Shown: positions 56,674 to 64,000 of the stretch, piece by piece
Position numbering within the stretch: the first letter of the stretch is position 1
Layout: each line of letters begins with the position of its first letter
Assembly: GCF_002078015.1 (NCBI RefSeq)
Contig: NZ_LWBP01000199.1
Coordinates: 186,001 to 250,000, forward strand
Reading direction: 5' to 3'
Length of the DNA: 64,000 nt
Source: Niastella populi
GTDB lineage: Bacteria > Bacteroidota > Bacteroidia > Chitinophagales > Chitinophagaceae
Position numbers and translations under genes: made by a program
The notes under the pieces: model-generated
Seen by the model: only the letters and a program-made list of their open reading frames with translations
Told to the model about the DNA's origin: nothing
The model's database searches: none

Positions 56674-57489
56674 TTATTTTTTAAACAGCAGGCACATCCA
56701 GTCGCCTTTTGCCTTATAATCAATCACTCTCAATCCATTGTCTTTTGCGCACTTTTCAATATCAGGCCTGTCACCCGTTAAAAGTCCACTCATAATTACA
56801 ACGCCACCCAGTGTTAAATGTTGTTTAATTCCGCCCATATTTGCCAGTAAAACATGTTTATTGATATTGGCCAATATGATGTCGAATTCGGTAGGCATTT
56901 GTAAGCTGTCTGCCCGTGAAAGTGCAATGTTCGAACAGTGATTAAGCGCTATATTTTCTTCGGCATTGGTGATGCTCCATTCGTCGTTGTCGATAGCTGT
57001 AACACTGCCGGCACCCAGCCGTTCGGCCAGTATTGCCAGTACGCCGGTGCCGGTTCCGAAATCAAGTACGTTCTTTCCCTTAAAATCGTATTGCTGCATG
57101 TTTTGGATCATCAGGTGCGTGGTGGCGTGATGACCGGTACCGAAGCTCATTTTAGGCGTAATGATAATTTCATGCTGCACCTTTTCCAGCGGCGCATGAA
57201 AATGGGCGCGGATACCACAAAAATCATCGATGACCACCGGTTGAAAATGCTGCTCCCACTCCGCATTCCAGTTCCTCGGCGCTATCACCTCTTTGGTTAT
57301 GGCCGTACCGGTACCTGCAACCAGTTGGTAAGTGTCTGCTTCGTTGTATTGGTCGTCAGGGATATAGGCAGAAATATGATTCACGCCTTCTTCAAAACCT
57401 TCGTAATTAAGTTCTGTAAGTTGCGCCAACAGTATCTCCTGTTGTTCCTTTGTTACCGGTTGAAATTTGATATGAATATAGTTCTGCAT
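56674..57489 (-). CDS. prmA: Ribosomal protein L11 methyltransferase PrmA
   Basis: 271 aa. It methylates ribosomal protein L11 with S-adenosylmethionine. The SAM-binding motif DFGTGTG is at 143-149, preceded by TPKMSFGTGHHATTHLMIQ, and the NINKHVL motif after ILA replaces the NPP-type one. The N-terminal ferredoxin-like domain (about 1-60) binds L11 in known members. The gene follows pnp on the minus strand, but a terminator and a palindromic repeat in between suggest its own transcript. Confidence 0.94.
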   Translation of the reverse strand: MQNYIHIKFQPVTKEQQEILLAQLTELNYEGFEEGVNHISAYIPDDQYNEADTYQLVAGTGTAITKEVIAPRNWNAEWEQHFQPVVIDDFCGIRAHFHAPLEKVQHEIIITPKMSFGTGHHATTHLMIQNMQQYDFKGKNVLDFGTGTGVLAILAERLGAGSVTAIDNDEWSITNAEENIALNHCSNIALSRADSLQMPTEFDIILANINKHVLLANMGGIKQHLTLGGVVIMSGLLTGDRPDIEKCAKDNGLRVIDYKAKGDWMCLLFKK

Positions 57490-57542
57490 TTACGTTAACT
57501 CGTTGACAAGTTAACTAGTTAACGGGTTAACTCGTCAACTAG
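57488..57542. repeat. Palindromic 'gttaac/gtcaac' repeat upstream of prmA
   Basis: From acgttaactcgttgac to gggttaactcgtcaactag, the sequence is close to its own reverse complement around agttaactagttaac. The word also occurs at 6670-6696, 29807-29856 and 40620-40645. Here it lies within 10 bp of the prmA start. Confidence 0.7.
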
Positions 57543-57550
57543 CTTAAATA

Positions 57551-57585
57551 AAAGAAGGTCTGCATTTTCATTACAGACCTTCTTT
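57551..57585 (-). terminator. Terminator of pnp
   Basis: A perfect 12-bp stem: aaagaaggtctg (57551-57562) with cagaccttcttt (57574-57585) around an 11-nt loop, 22 bp after the pnp stop. Confidence 0.85.
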
Positions 57586-57606
57586 ATATTTCAATAGTTT
57601 GAATTA

Positions 57607-59754
57607 CTATGCTGTCGGCCCTTCCGGTTTCTTTCCTTCAGGTTTTGGCATCAGGATCTTACGGCTCAGTTTGAACTTGCCGGTCTTGTGATCGATACCG
57701 ATCAGTTTCACTTTCACCTTCTCGCCTTCTTTCAGCACACCTTCCATTGTTTCCAGGCGTTTCCAGCTTATTTCACTGATGTGTAACAAACCTTGTTTGC
57801 CAGGCAGGAATTCAACGAATGCGCCGAACTCTTTAATGCCTTTAACAGTGGCTTCGTATACCGAACCTACTTCAGGAACGGCAACAATGCCTTTGATCCA
57901 GGCAACAGCTTTGTCAAGCCCTTCTTTGGCCGGACTAAAGATGCTGACCTCGCCGTAGTTACCAACTTCTTCAATGTTGATGGTAGCGCCGGTTTCGCGT
58001 TGAATTTCCTGAATGATCTTGCCCTGGGGCCCTATCACCGCACCAATGAATTCCTTGTCGATAAACAATTTCTCCATTCTCGGTGCATGAGGTTTCACCT
58101 CGCTTCTGGCTTCGCCGATGCTCTCATACATCGCTTCAACGATGTGCAGGCGGCCTTTACGGGCCTGCTCCAGCGCTTCACGCATAGTGTTCATGCTTAA
58201 GCCATCGATCTTGATATCCATTTGCACCCCGCAAATACCATCGCGGGTACCGGTTACTTTAAAGTCCATATCACCAAGGTGATCTTCATCGCCAAGGATG
58301 TCGGTAAGAATGGCGTATTTGCCATCGCTTGCGCGGGTGATCAATCCCATAGCCACACCACTTACGTGTTTTGGAATGGGTACACCGGCATCCATCAACG
58401 CCAGTGAACCGGCGCAAACAGTGGCCATGGAAGAAGAACCATTCGATTCAAGAATATCGCTCACGATACGAACCGTGTAAGGATACTCATTGCCGGGCAT
58501 CATTTTCTTCAGCGAACGCATGGCCAGGTTACCGTGACCAACTTCGCGGCGGCCGGGGGCGCGCATCATTTTCACTTCACCGGTTGAGAATGGCGGGAAG
58601 TTATAGTGTAAAATGAATTTTGTGTAATCAGACACAGCCGCGCTCTCTACCAGCAGTTCATCCAAAGGCGTACCTAAGGTAACAGTGGTCAGCGACTGCG
58701 TTTCGCCACGGGTGAACAGCGCAGAACCGTGTGGTGAAGGCAGAACGTCTACTTCCATGTTGAGCGGACGAACCTGGTCGAGCTGACGGCCATCCAAACG
58801 GATACGGTCGTCGAGGATCATGTTACGAACCACTTCCCATTGCAGATCGTCGAAATATTTTTTAGCCAGCTTTTTCACATTGTCTTCCACTTCTTCGCCG
58901 AGGCTGGTGATCAGTTCATCTTTCAATGCATCGATAGCATCGCTTCTTTCGTGTTTTGCAGAAGCAGAGCGGCTGATCTGGTAGATCTTATCCTTTGCAA
59001 AGTCGGCCACTTTTTGTTGCAGCTCGGCATCCTGCTCGGGTTTTGTATATTCCCTTTTGCCGGTTACCCCTTTTTTAGCCCGCAGTTCTTCCTGTGCTTT
59101 GATCTGAACGCGGATGGCGTCGTGAGCAATTTCCAGGGCCTTTACCAGGTCTTCTTCGGCACATTCTTCGGCTTCACCTTCCACCATCATCAGGTTTTTG
59201 TCGGTAGCGCCAATGATGAAATCCATATCGGCCTTTGCCAGCTCGGTACGGCTGGGGTTAACTACGAACTGACCCTCGATGCGGGCAATACGCACTTCAG
59301 AAATGATCTCCTTAATGGGAACATCTGAAACGGCAAGCGCCGCAGAAGCAGCCAGGCACGCGAGTGCATCGGGCATTACTTCCTTATCGCTTGAAACAAG
59401 TGTAATCAATACCTGAACATCGCATAAATAATCTTCAGGGAAAAGCGGGCGTAAAGCACGGTCGATCAAACGGCTTACCAGTACTTCATAATCGCTCAGT
59501 TTACCTTCGCGTTTGAAGAACGAACCGGGAATACGGCCGGCAGAAGCAAATTTTTCATTGTAATCAACTACCAGGGGAAAGAAAGATTGTCCTTCTTTAG
59601 GCTCTTTGTTGGCAACAACAGTGGCCAGAATTATACAATTGCCCTGGCGAACTGTAACGGCTCCGTCGGCCTGACGGGCCAGGCGGCCGGTTTCAATAGA
59701 AACCTCGCGTCCGCCCCCTATATCAAAAGTTACGCTAATTGGTTGAGAGAGCAT
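57607..59754 (-). CDS. pnp: Polyribonucleotide nucleotidyltransferase (PNPase)
   Basis: 715 aa. PNPase degrades RNA 3' to 5' with phosphate. Two RNase PH domains are seen (about 15-230 and 310-540), with PLVVDYNEKFASAGRIPGSF in the first, and RAPGRREVGHGNLAMRSL and DILGDEDHLGDMDFKVTGT in the second. KH (GPQGKIIQEIQRETGATINI) and S1 (KGIKEFGAFVEFLPGKQGLL) RNA-binding domains complete it. The C-terminal tail is short (KPEGKKPEGPTA). It follows rpsO, the conserved rpsO-pnp order of bacteria. Confidence 0.97.
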   Translation of the reverse strand: MLSQPISVTFDIGGGREVSIETGRLARQADGAVTVRQGNCIILATVVANKEPKEGQSFFPLVVDYNEKFASAGRIPGSFFKREGKLSDYEVLVSRLIDRALRPLFPEDYLCDVQVLITLVSSDKEVMPDALACLAASAALAVSDVPIKEIISEVRIARIEGQFVVNPSRTELAKADMDFIIGATDKNLMMVEGEAEECAEEDLVKALEIAHDAIRVQIKAQEELRAKKGVTGKREYTKPEQDAELQQKVADFAKDKIYQISRSASAKHERSDAIDALKDELITSLGEEVEDNVKKLAKKYFDDLQWEVVRNMILDDRIRLDGRQLDQVRPLNMEVDVLPSPHGSALFTRGETQSLTTVTLGTPLDELLVESAAVSDYTKFILHYNFPPFSTGEVKMMRAPGRREVGHGNLAMRSLKKMMPGNEYPYTVRIVSDILESNGSSSMATVCAGSLALMDAGVPIPKHVSGVAMGLITRASDGKYAILTDILGDEDHLGDMDFKVTGTRDGICGVQMDIKIDGLSMNTMREALEQARKGRLHIVEAMYESIGEARSEVKPHAPRMEKLFIDKEFIGAVIGPQGKIIQEIQRETGATINIEEVGNYGEVSIFSPAKEGLDKAVAWIKGIVAVPEVGSVYEATVKGIKEFGAFVEFLPGKQGLLHISEISWKRLETMEGVLKEGEKVKVKLIGIDHKTGKFKLSRKILMPKPEGKKPEGPTA

Positions 59755-59870
59755 ACTAAAAATGTAGTTTAATGGTCGCTATTAAAGCCTGCAATAGGTG
59801 GGATGTAGCGCCGGCAATAAGCAGCAACCGGTTATTTAAAACAACAAGTTCAGAAAAAAAGTATAGCAAA

Positions 59871-59911
59871 AACAACTATTCCCAACCGGAAAACAGTTGG
59901 GAATAGTTGTT
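59871..59911 (-). terminator. Terminator of rpsO
   Basis: A perfect 16-bp stem: aacaactattcccaac (59871-59886) with gttgggaatagttgtt (59896-59911), 16 bp after the rpsO stop. Confidence 0.85.
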
Positions 59912-59926
59912 TATTATAATATAAAC

Positions 59927-60199
59927 TTATTTTCTGATTCCAAGTTTTTCGATTAAAGCACGGTAACCTTGCAGGTTATGTTTGCTCAGGTAAGTGAGCA
60001 GGCGCTTACGTTGACCCACCAGTTGCATTAAGCCACGGTGAGTAGAGAAATCCTTCTTATTTTGTTGAAGGTGTAAAGAAATACTGTTGATGCGTTCTGT
60101 CAACAACGCAATCTGGCCCTCAGTGGAACCTGTGTTTTTAGCATTGCCACCATATTGTGCAAATACGCTCGAAACTTTCTCTTTAGTTAAATAAGGCAT
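59927..60199 (-). CDS. rpsO: 30S ribosomal protein S15
   Basis: 90 aa. S15 binds 16S rRNA early in 30S assembly. The family signature GSTEGQIALLTERINSISLH and the HRGLMQLVGQRKRLLTYL segment are clear. Upstream of pnp, as in most bacteria. A strong terminator separates the two, so pnp may depend on partial read-through or its own promoter. Confidence 0.97.
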   Translation of the reverse strand: MPYLTKEKVSSVFAQYGGNAKNTGSTEGQIALLTERINSISLHLQQNKKDFSTHRGLMQLVGQRKRLLTYLSKHNLQGYRALIEKLGIRK

Positions 60200-60639
60200 C
60201 TCAATTTTTTTAAAAACATCCAGAAATTATCTTCTTAATTTGGCGGCAAAGGTATGTAAAAATTATAATTGAGTGGAATTTTTTAGAAAGAAAAACCTGT
60301 TTTTGCCTGTTTTACAGTACTGAAATCAAGCAGTTTGTGGTTTATGGTTTGTAGTTTCTGGTTGACTCCTCATTTTGAGGCTCGCCTTCAATTGTTTAGA
60401 CTCAAAAAATGATAAAACATAAACCGATTGCCTTATTTTGAGGCTCGAAATTACTCAGAGATCTGAAAGAAAGAACTACAAACAACAAACCACAAACAAT
60501 AAACAAGTGCTATTTTGAGGCCCGAAATTAGTTATACATTCCAAAATTGAACGAACCATAAACCATAAACTATAAACCATAAACGCTAACTAATTATCTG
60601 TCAGCTACATATAGTAAAAAAGTTACCCTTACAAACCCA
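60200..60639. repeat. Divergent spacer with large 'gttt' inverted repeat and three-fold core motif
   Basis: Left arm 60333-60357 (gtttgtggtttatggtttg) is a near-perfect reverse complement of 60474-60497 (aactacaaacaacaaaccac). A further copy of the word follows at 60550-60590. The loop and right flank contain ttttgaggctcg at 60373-60384 and 60436-60447, and ttttgaggcccg at 60513-60524. It sits between the divergent rpsO and glycosyltransferase genes. Confidence 0.8.
60247..60254 (-). promoter_or_regulatory. Probable -7 box of rpsO
   Basis: caaaggta, read on the minus strand as TACCTTTG, matches TAnnTTTG and lies 48 bp upstream of the rpsO start. The -33 box is not clear. The same octamer is found upstream of the DUF3052-like gene (51850-51857). 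Confidence 0.5.
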
Positions 60640-61725
60640 ATGAAACGGCTTGTTTTCGCAGTTACAAATGATCTTAATTACGATCAGCGGATGATTCGCA
60701 TTTGCACATCTCTGGCCGAAGCCGGTTATGCGGTAACCCTCATCGGCCGGCGATGGGGCAACACCCCGGCCCTGGTGCCCCGCCCTTTCGTTCAAAAGCG
60801 GCTGTTTTGTTTTACCCGCACCGGCAAATTAAGTTACCTCGAATACAACCTGCGGCTGTTTGTCTATTTATTGTTCAAAAAAGCAGACGCGGTTTGCGCC
60901 ATCGATCTCGATACCATTCTCCCCTTTTATTATATTTCCAAACTAAAACGCCTTCCCCGCGTTTATGATGCACACGAGCTGTTTTGCGAAATGAAGGAAG
61001 TGGTTACCCGGCCGGCGGTATACCGGGTTTGGAAATGGGTAGAAAAACATACCGTTCCTCATTTTAAATATGGCTATACCGTAAATGAGGCCATTGCCGC
61101 GGAATTTAACCGGTTATACCAGGTGCAATACGATGTGGTACGAAATGTGCCCGTGCTGCACCCGATCGCAATACCCGATAAACAGGAAAAATATATTTTG
61201 TACCAGGGAGCGGTGAACGAAGGCCGGAGTTTCGAAACGCTGATCCCCGCAATGAAATATGTAAATGCCCGGTTGATCATTTGTGGCGACGGCAATTTTA
61301 TGGAGAATGCCCGCCAACTGGTGCAGGAACATGGGTTACAGGAGAAGGTTATATTCAAGGGTAAAATATTACCTGCCCGGTTAAGACAATACACATTGAA
61401 TGCCTGGGCGGGGGTTACGTTGTTTGAAAATAACGGCATGAACAATTATCATTCACTTGGTAACCGGTTCTTCGATTACCTGCATGCCGGTTTGCCGCAA
61501 TTGTGTGTGAATTACCCGGCTTATTCAGCAATAAACAATCGGTACCAGATCGCTGTTCTTATTAATGATCTGTCGCCCGAAGCAATAGCCGGGGGACTAA
61601 ATGAATTATTAAATAACATAAAATTATATAACCAGTTGCAACAAAATTGCTTACAGGCCCGTGAAGCCATTAACTGGCAGCAGGAAGAAAAAAAGCTATT
61701 GGAGTTCTATAAAAACATATTCTAG
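60640..61725 (+). CDS. Glycosyltransferase, GT4-like, gene 1 of 2
   Basis: 361 aa, MKRLVFAVTNDLNYDQRMIR. GT-B fold layout with an N-terminal acceptor half (RICTSLAEAGYAVTLIGRRW, RVYDAHELFCEM) and a C-terminal nucleotide-sugar half (YQGAVNEGRSFETLIPAMKY, LIICGDGNFMENARQLV, LFENNGMNNYHSLGNRFFDYLHAG), as in GT4 enzymes. It has no membrane helix and is probably cytosolic or peripheral. It likely adds a sugar to a surface glycan or lipid; substrate unknown. The next gene starts 3 bp after its stop. Confidence 0.88.
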   Translation: MKRLVFAVTNDLNYDQRMIRICTSLAEAGYAVTLIGRRWGNTPALVPRPFVQKRLFCFTRTGKLSYLEYNLRLFVYLLFKKADAVCAIDLDTILPFYYISKLKRLPRVYDAHELFCEMKEVVTRPAVYRVWKWVEKHTVPHFKYGYTVNEAIAAEFNRLYQVQYDVVRNVPVLHPIAIPDKQEKYILYQGAVNEGRSFETLIPAMKYVNARLIICGDGNFMENARQLVQEHGLQEKVIFKGKILPARLRQYTLNAWAGVTLFENNGMNNYHSLGNRFFDYLHAGLPQLCVNYPAYSAINNRYQIAVLINDLSPEAIAGGLNELLNNIKLYNQLQQNCLQAREAINWQQEEKKLLEFYKNIF

Positions 61726-61728
61726 CCA

Positions 61729-62850
61729 GTGGAAAAGCATGTACATATCATTTCATTCGACGTACCCTACCCGGTTGATCATGGCGGCTATTTCGACCTT
61801 TTTTATAAACTGGTAGCGCTGTATCAGCAGGGCATCCGTATCCATTTACATTGTTTTGAACACAAACGCAGCCAGCAGGAGGAACTGGAGCAGTATTGCG
61901 CCGAAGTTTTTTATTATCCGCGTCAGTGCGGTCACAAAGGTTTCTCCCATAAACTGCCTTACATAGTAGCATCCCGCACCAATGCAGAACTGGAAGAAAG
62001 GTTACTGAAGGACAGTCACCCCATTTTGCTGGAAGGTGTACATTGTACCTACCTGTTACAGGACGAACGTTTCAACAGCCGCAAAATGGTGCTTCGCCTG
62101 CACAATGTGGAATATAAATACTACAAACAGTTATTCCATTCAAGCCATTCCCTCTTCAAAAAAATGTATTACCTGAATGAGAGCAGGCTGCTGAAACAAT
62201 ACGAAGAAAGTATTGCCAATAAAGCGCTGGTACTGGCCGTATCGGAACAGGATTCAAACACCTACCGGAAAGAATTTGGCGCAAAACAGGTAGCTACCCT
62301 GCCGGTTTTTTTACCATTTAGTGAAATTTCGGCGCCTGAAGGCGTAGGCTGCTTTTGTTTATACCATGGCAACCTGTCGGTAAACGAAAATGAAGAAGCG
62401 GCCATTTGGCTAATAAAGAAAGTGTTCAACGATCTGAAGATCCCACTGGTGATCGCAGGCAAGCATCCTTCACCCAGGTTACAGCGTATAGCCAATAAGT
62501 ATGGTAATGCCTGCCTGGTGGCAGATCCATCTGAACAGGAAATGCAGGATATGATCGGCAAGGCGCAGATAAACATACTGCCATCCTTCAACGTAACAGG
62601 AGTTAAGCTGAAATTGCTGAATGCCCTCTTCAACGGGCGGCATTGCCTGGTAAATGAAGCTACGGTACAAAGCACGGGACTTGAATCGGCCTGCCATATC
62701 GGAAACAATGCTACGGCTTTCAAAAGCCAGATCGTTCAGTTGTACCGGCAGCCATTTGCGGAAGAAGAGATCCGTTTGCGAAAAACGTTACTGCTTTCCA
62801 CATTCGACAATAAACGCAACGCACAACGGCTTATTCAATGGTTATTTTAG
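61729..62850 (+). CDS. Glycosyltransferase, GT4-like, gene 2 of 2 (GTG start)
   Basis: 373 aa from the GTG at 61729 (MEKHVHIISFDVPYPVDHGG), which is 3 bp after the previous stop and gives a full family N-terminus. Like its neighbour it has a GT-B layout: FDLFYKLVALYQQGIRIHLH early, CLYHGNLSVNENEEAAIWLI and QINILPSFNVTGVKLKLLNA late. It is not a close copy of the first gene. The two are an operon and probably act in the same glycan pathway. Its end overlaps the end of the convergent ftsE gene by 20 bp. Confidence 0.85.
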   Translation: MEKHVHIISFDVPYPVDHGGYFDLFYKLVALYQQGIRIHLHCFEHKRSQQEELEQYCAEVFYYPRQCGHKGFSHKLPYIVASRTNAELEERLLKDSHPILLEGVHCTYLLQDERFNSRKMVLRLHNVEYKYYKQLFHSSHSLFKKMYYLNESRLLKQYEESIANKALVLAVSEQDSNTYRKEFGAKQVATLPVFLPFSEISAPEGVGCFCLYHGNLSVNENEEAAIWLIKKVFNDLKIPLVIAGKHPSPRLQRIANKYGNACLVADPSEQEMQDMIGKAQINILPSFNVTGVKLKLLNALFNGRHCLVNEATVQSTGLESACHIGNNATAFKSQIVQLYRQPFAEEEIRLRKTLLLSTFDNKRNAQRLIQWLF

Positions 62851-63520
62851 CATTGTCAATAACCCGGCCTCTTTCGGTACGTACCGTACGGGCCGGGTAT
62901 TTATTGATAACGATGTAGTCGTGTGTAGCCATTACGATAGCGGTACCATAATCGCGGCTGATGTGGAACAACAGCTGCATGATCTCATCGGAAGTTTCGG
63001 GATCGAGGTTACCGGTAGGCTCATCGGCCAAAATCAGCTTGGGTGAATTGAGCAGGGCGCGGGCGATATCAACACGTTGTTGTTCGCCGCCGCTTAACTC
63101 GAATGGCATTTTAAAGCCTTTGGCTTTGAGGCCGACCTTATCGAGCACATCGAGGATCTTTTCATCCATCAGCTTTTCATCCTTCCAGCCGGTGGCGCGC
63201 AGCACAAAACGCAGGTTATCGTTTACATTACGATCGGTGAGCAACTGGAAATCCTGGAAAACCACGCCAAGGTTACGGCGAAGGAAAGGAACTTTTTTCC
63301 AGTCCATATCACGCAGGTTAAAACCTACCACGGTACCATCTCCTTCTTTCAGGCGCAGATCGCCATACATGGTCTTCAACAGGCTGCTTTTGCCGGTACC
63401 TGTTTTACCAACCAGGTAAACGAATTCCCCTTTTTGAACTTTAAAGTTTACATCCTGTAAAACAAGATTGTTCCCCTGATAGATATTTACGTGCTTTAGG
63501 TCAATGATGTTCTCCTGCAT
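62831..63520 (-). CDS. ftsE: Cell division ATP-binding protein FtsE
   Basis: 229 aa. FtsE is the ATPase of the FtsEX complex, which controls peptidoglycan hydrolases at the division site. Walker A GKTGTGKS (38-45), signature LSGGEQQRVDIARAL, Walker B LILADEPTGNLD and the switch His in ATHD are all present. The block between Walker A and the signature (GDGTVVGFNLRDMDWKKVPF, RRNLGVVFQDFQLL) is typical of FtsE. ftsX is not adjacent, which occurs in Bacteroidota. A LolD-type assignment is less likely but cannot be fully ruled out. Confidence 0.88.
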   Translation of the reverse strand: MQENIIDLKHVNIYQGNNLVLQDVNFKVQKGEFVYLVGKTGTGKSSLLKTMYGDLRLKEGDGTVVGFNLRDMDWKKVPFLRRNLGVVFQDFQLLTDRNVNDNLRFVLRATGWKDEKLMDEKILDVLDKVGLKAKGFKMPFELSGGEQQRVDIARALLNSPKLILADEPTGNLDPETSDEIMQLLFHISRDYGTAIVMATHDYIVINKYPARTVRTERGRVIDNAKITIE

Positions 63521-64000
63521 ACTGATCCGTTAAGTTGTAACAAAAATAAGCAATTCGGGCCAGTTACAAATTTTGGATTATACCACAATTGAAGGCCCCA
63601 ATGTGAATAAGCTCAGCGATTTAGAAATTTCAGCGTTTGCCCCACCCTAAGCGGGGTTTATGAGCACCGTCAGGCTCAGGTATTATCAGCGGATAAAATA
63701 CTGGTTAGCAATGACCGTAGAACCCCACTAATATATTGTTAATTCCCGATATAGACAAGGAGGAGTTGTAAGGTCGATAAGTTGACCAGGCGCCGGACAC
63801 CGTAACTTCCTTACAGTATCCGGCTTGATTTCGCAAAATAAGCCCGGCAGGGTTCCGCCCTTGCCAGGTGCGGCTTTCAGCGCAAATACATCCTGTCTTT
63901 CATAGGGAAGGTGAATAGATATCCCGGATATATTCCCGATATATTACGGAGATAAGCCCGGGATATTGCGGATTTATTTAAGGCTGAAATATCACCGGGA
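63521..64000. other. Gene-free stretch to the right edge
   Basis: 480 bp without a coding frame that I can support. Short reiterated words occur near the end (tatcccggatatattcccga at about 63919-63950). No tRNA or known structure seen. Confidence 0.45.
63541..63570 (-). promoter_or_regulatory. Promoter of ftsE
   Basis: On the minus strand, TTTG (63567-63570) and TATTTTTG (63541-63548) are 18 bp apart, close to the Bacteroidota consensus. The leader would be about 15 nt. Confidence 0.5.

Noticed and set aside
63917-63976. Reiterated tatcccgg words near the right edge as an origin or attachment site
   Set aside because: Short and cut by the window edge; no DnaA boxes, integrase or tRNA nearby.

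Overview
The window looks like a chromosomal segment of a Bacteroidota bacterium, most likely a Chitinophagaceae relative of Niastella or Chitinophaga. The evidence is the subtype iii type VI secretion system (T6SS-iii, found only in Bacteroidota), a sigma factor / FecR / STN-domain TonB receptor set, DUF5686 and STN/CarboxypepD_reg proteins, promoters of the TAnnTTTG type, and mid-range G+C with AT-rich low-complexity spacers. The genus is inference; no rRNA or tRNA gene was seen.

Region 1 (1-23.0 kb) is a T6SS-iii locus, almost all on the minus strand. In transcription order it holds baseplate genes tssE, tssF, tssG; membrane-complex tssN; baseplate tssK; membrane-complex tssO; a two-PKD-domain membrane protein (TssP-like); the sheath ATPase tssH/clpV; sheath tssB-tssC; two tssD (Hcp) paralogues; spike vgrG; two genes of unknown function, one TPR-like; and a PAAR-like/Rhs effector. 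The Rhs protein ends in a basic domain with a PD-(D/E)XK nuclease signature. It is followed 10 bp downstream by an acidic, probably immunity, gene cut by the window edge. A plus-strand NlpC/P60 lipoprotein sits inside the cluster, and a Tle1/DUF2235-like lipase diverges from tssE. No TssQ- or TssR-like gene is visible.

Region 2 (24.4-35.8 kb) has a LysE-type exporter, a DUF5686 outer-membrane protein, an inward-rectifier K+ channel, a YdcF protein, purU, and a sigma factor / FecR / TonB-dependent receptor unit. Region 3 (35.8-38.9 kb) is gene-poor, with a short AraC-type regulator, one small ORF backed by a terminator and a doubtful ORF. Region 4 (38.9-49 kb) has a GMC oxidoreductase with its subunit-3 partner, a multi-PAS histidine kinase whose C-terminus is an octanucleotide tandem repeat, an EF-G-like GTPase and small hypothetical proteins. 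Region 5 (49-64 kb) is mostly housekeeping: dnaG, a DUF3052-like protein, an amidase-ricin protein, an M48 lipoprotein protease, plsY, prmA, pnp, rpsO, two glycosyltransferases and ftsE.

A striking non-gene feature runs through the window. Many spacers carry a low-complexity element built from one short reiterated 'word', often as two inverted arms around a core with CTCGC/GCTCGCG. Several elements abut or supply the stop codon of the neighbouring gene, and one has grown into the kinase reading frame. I do not know of a described family that matches this.
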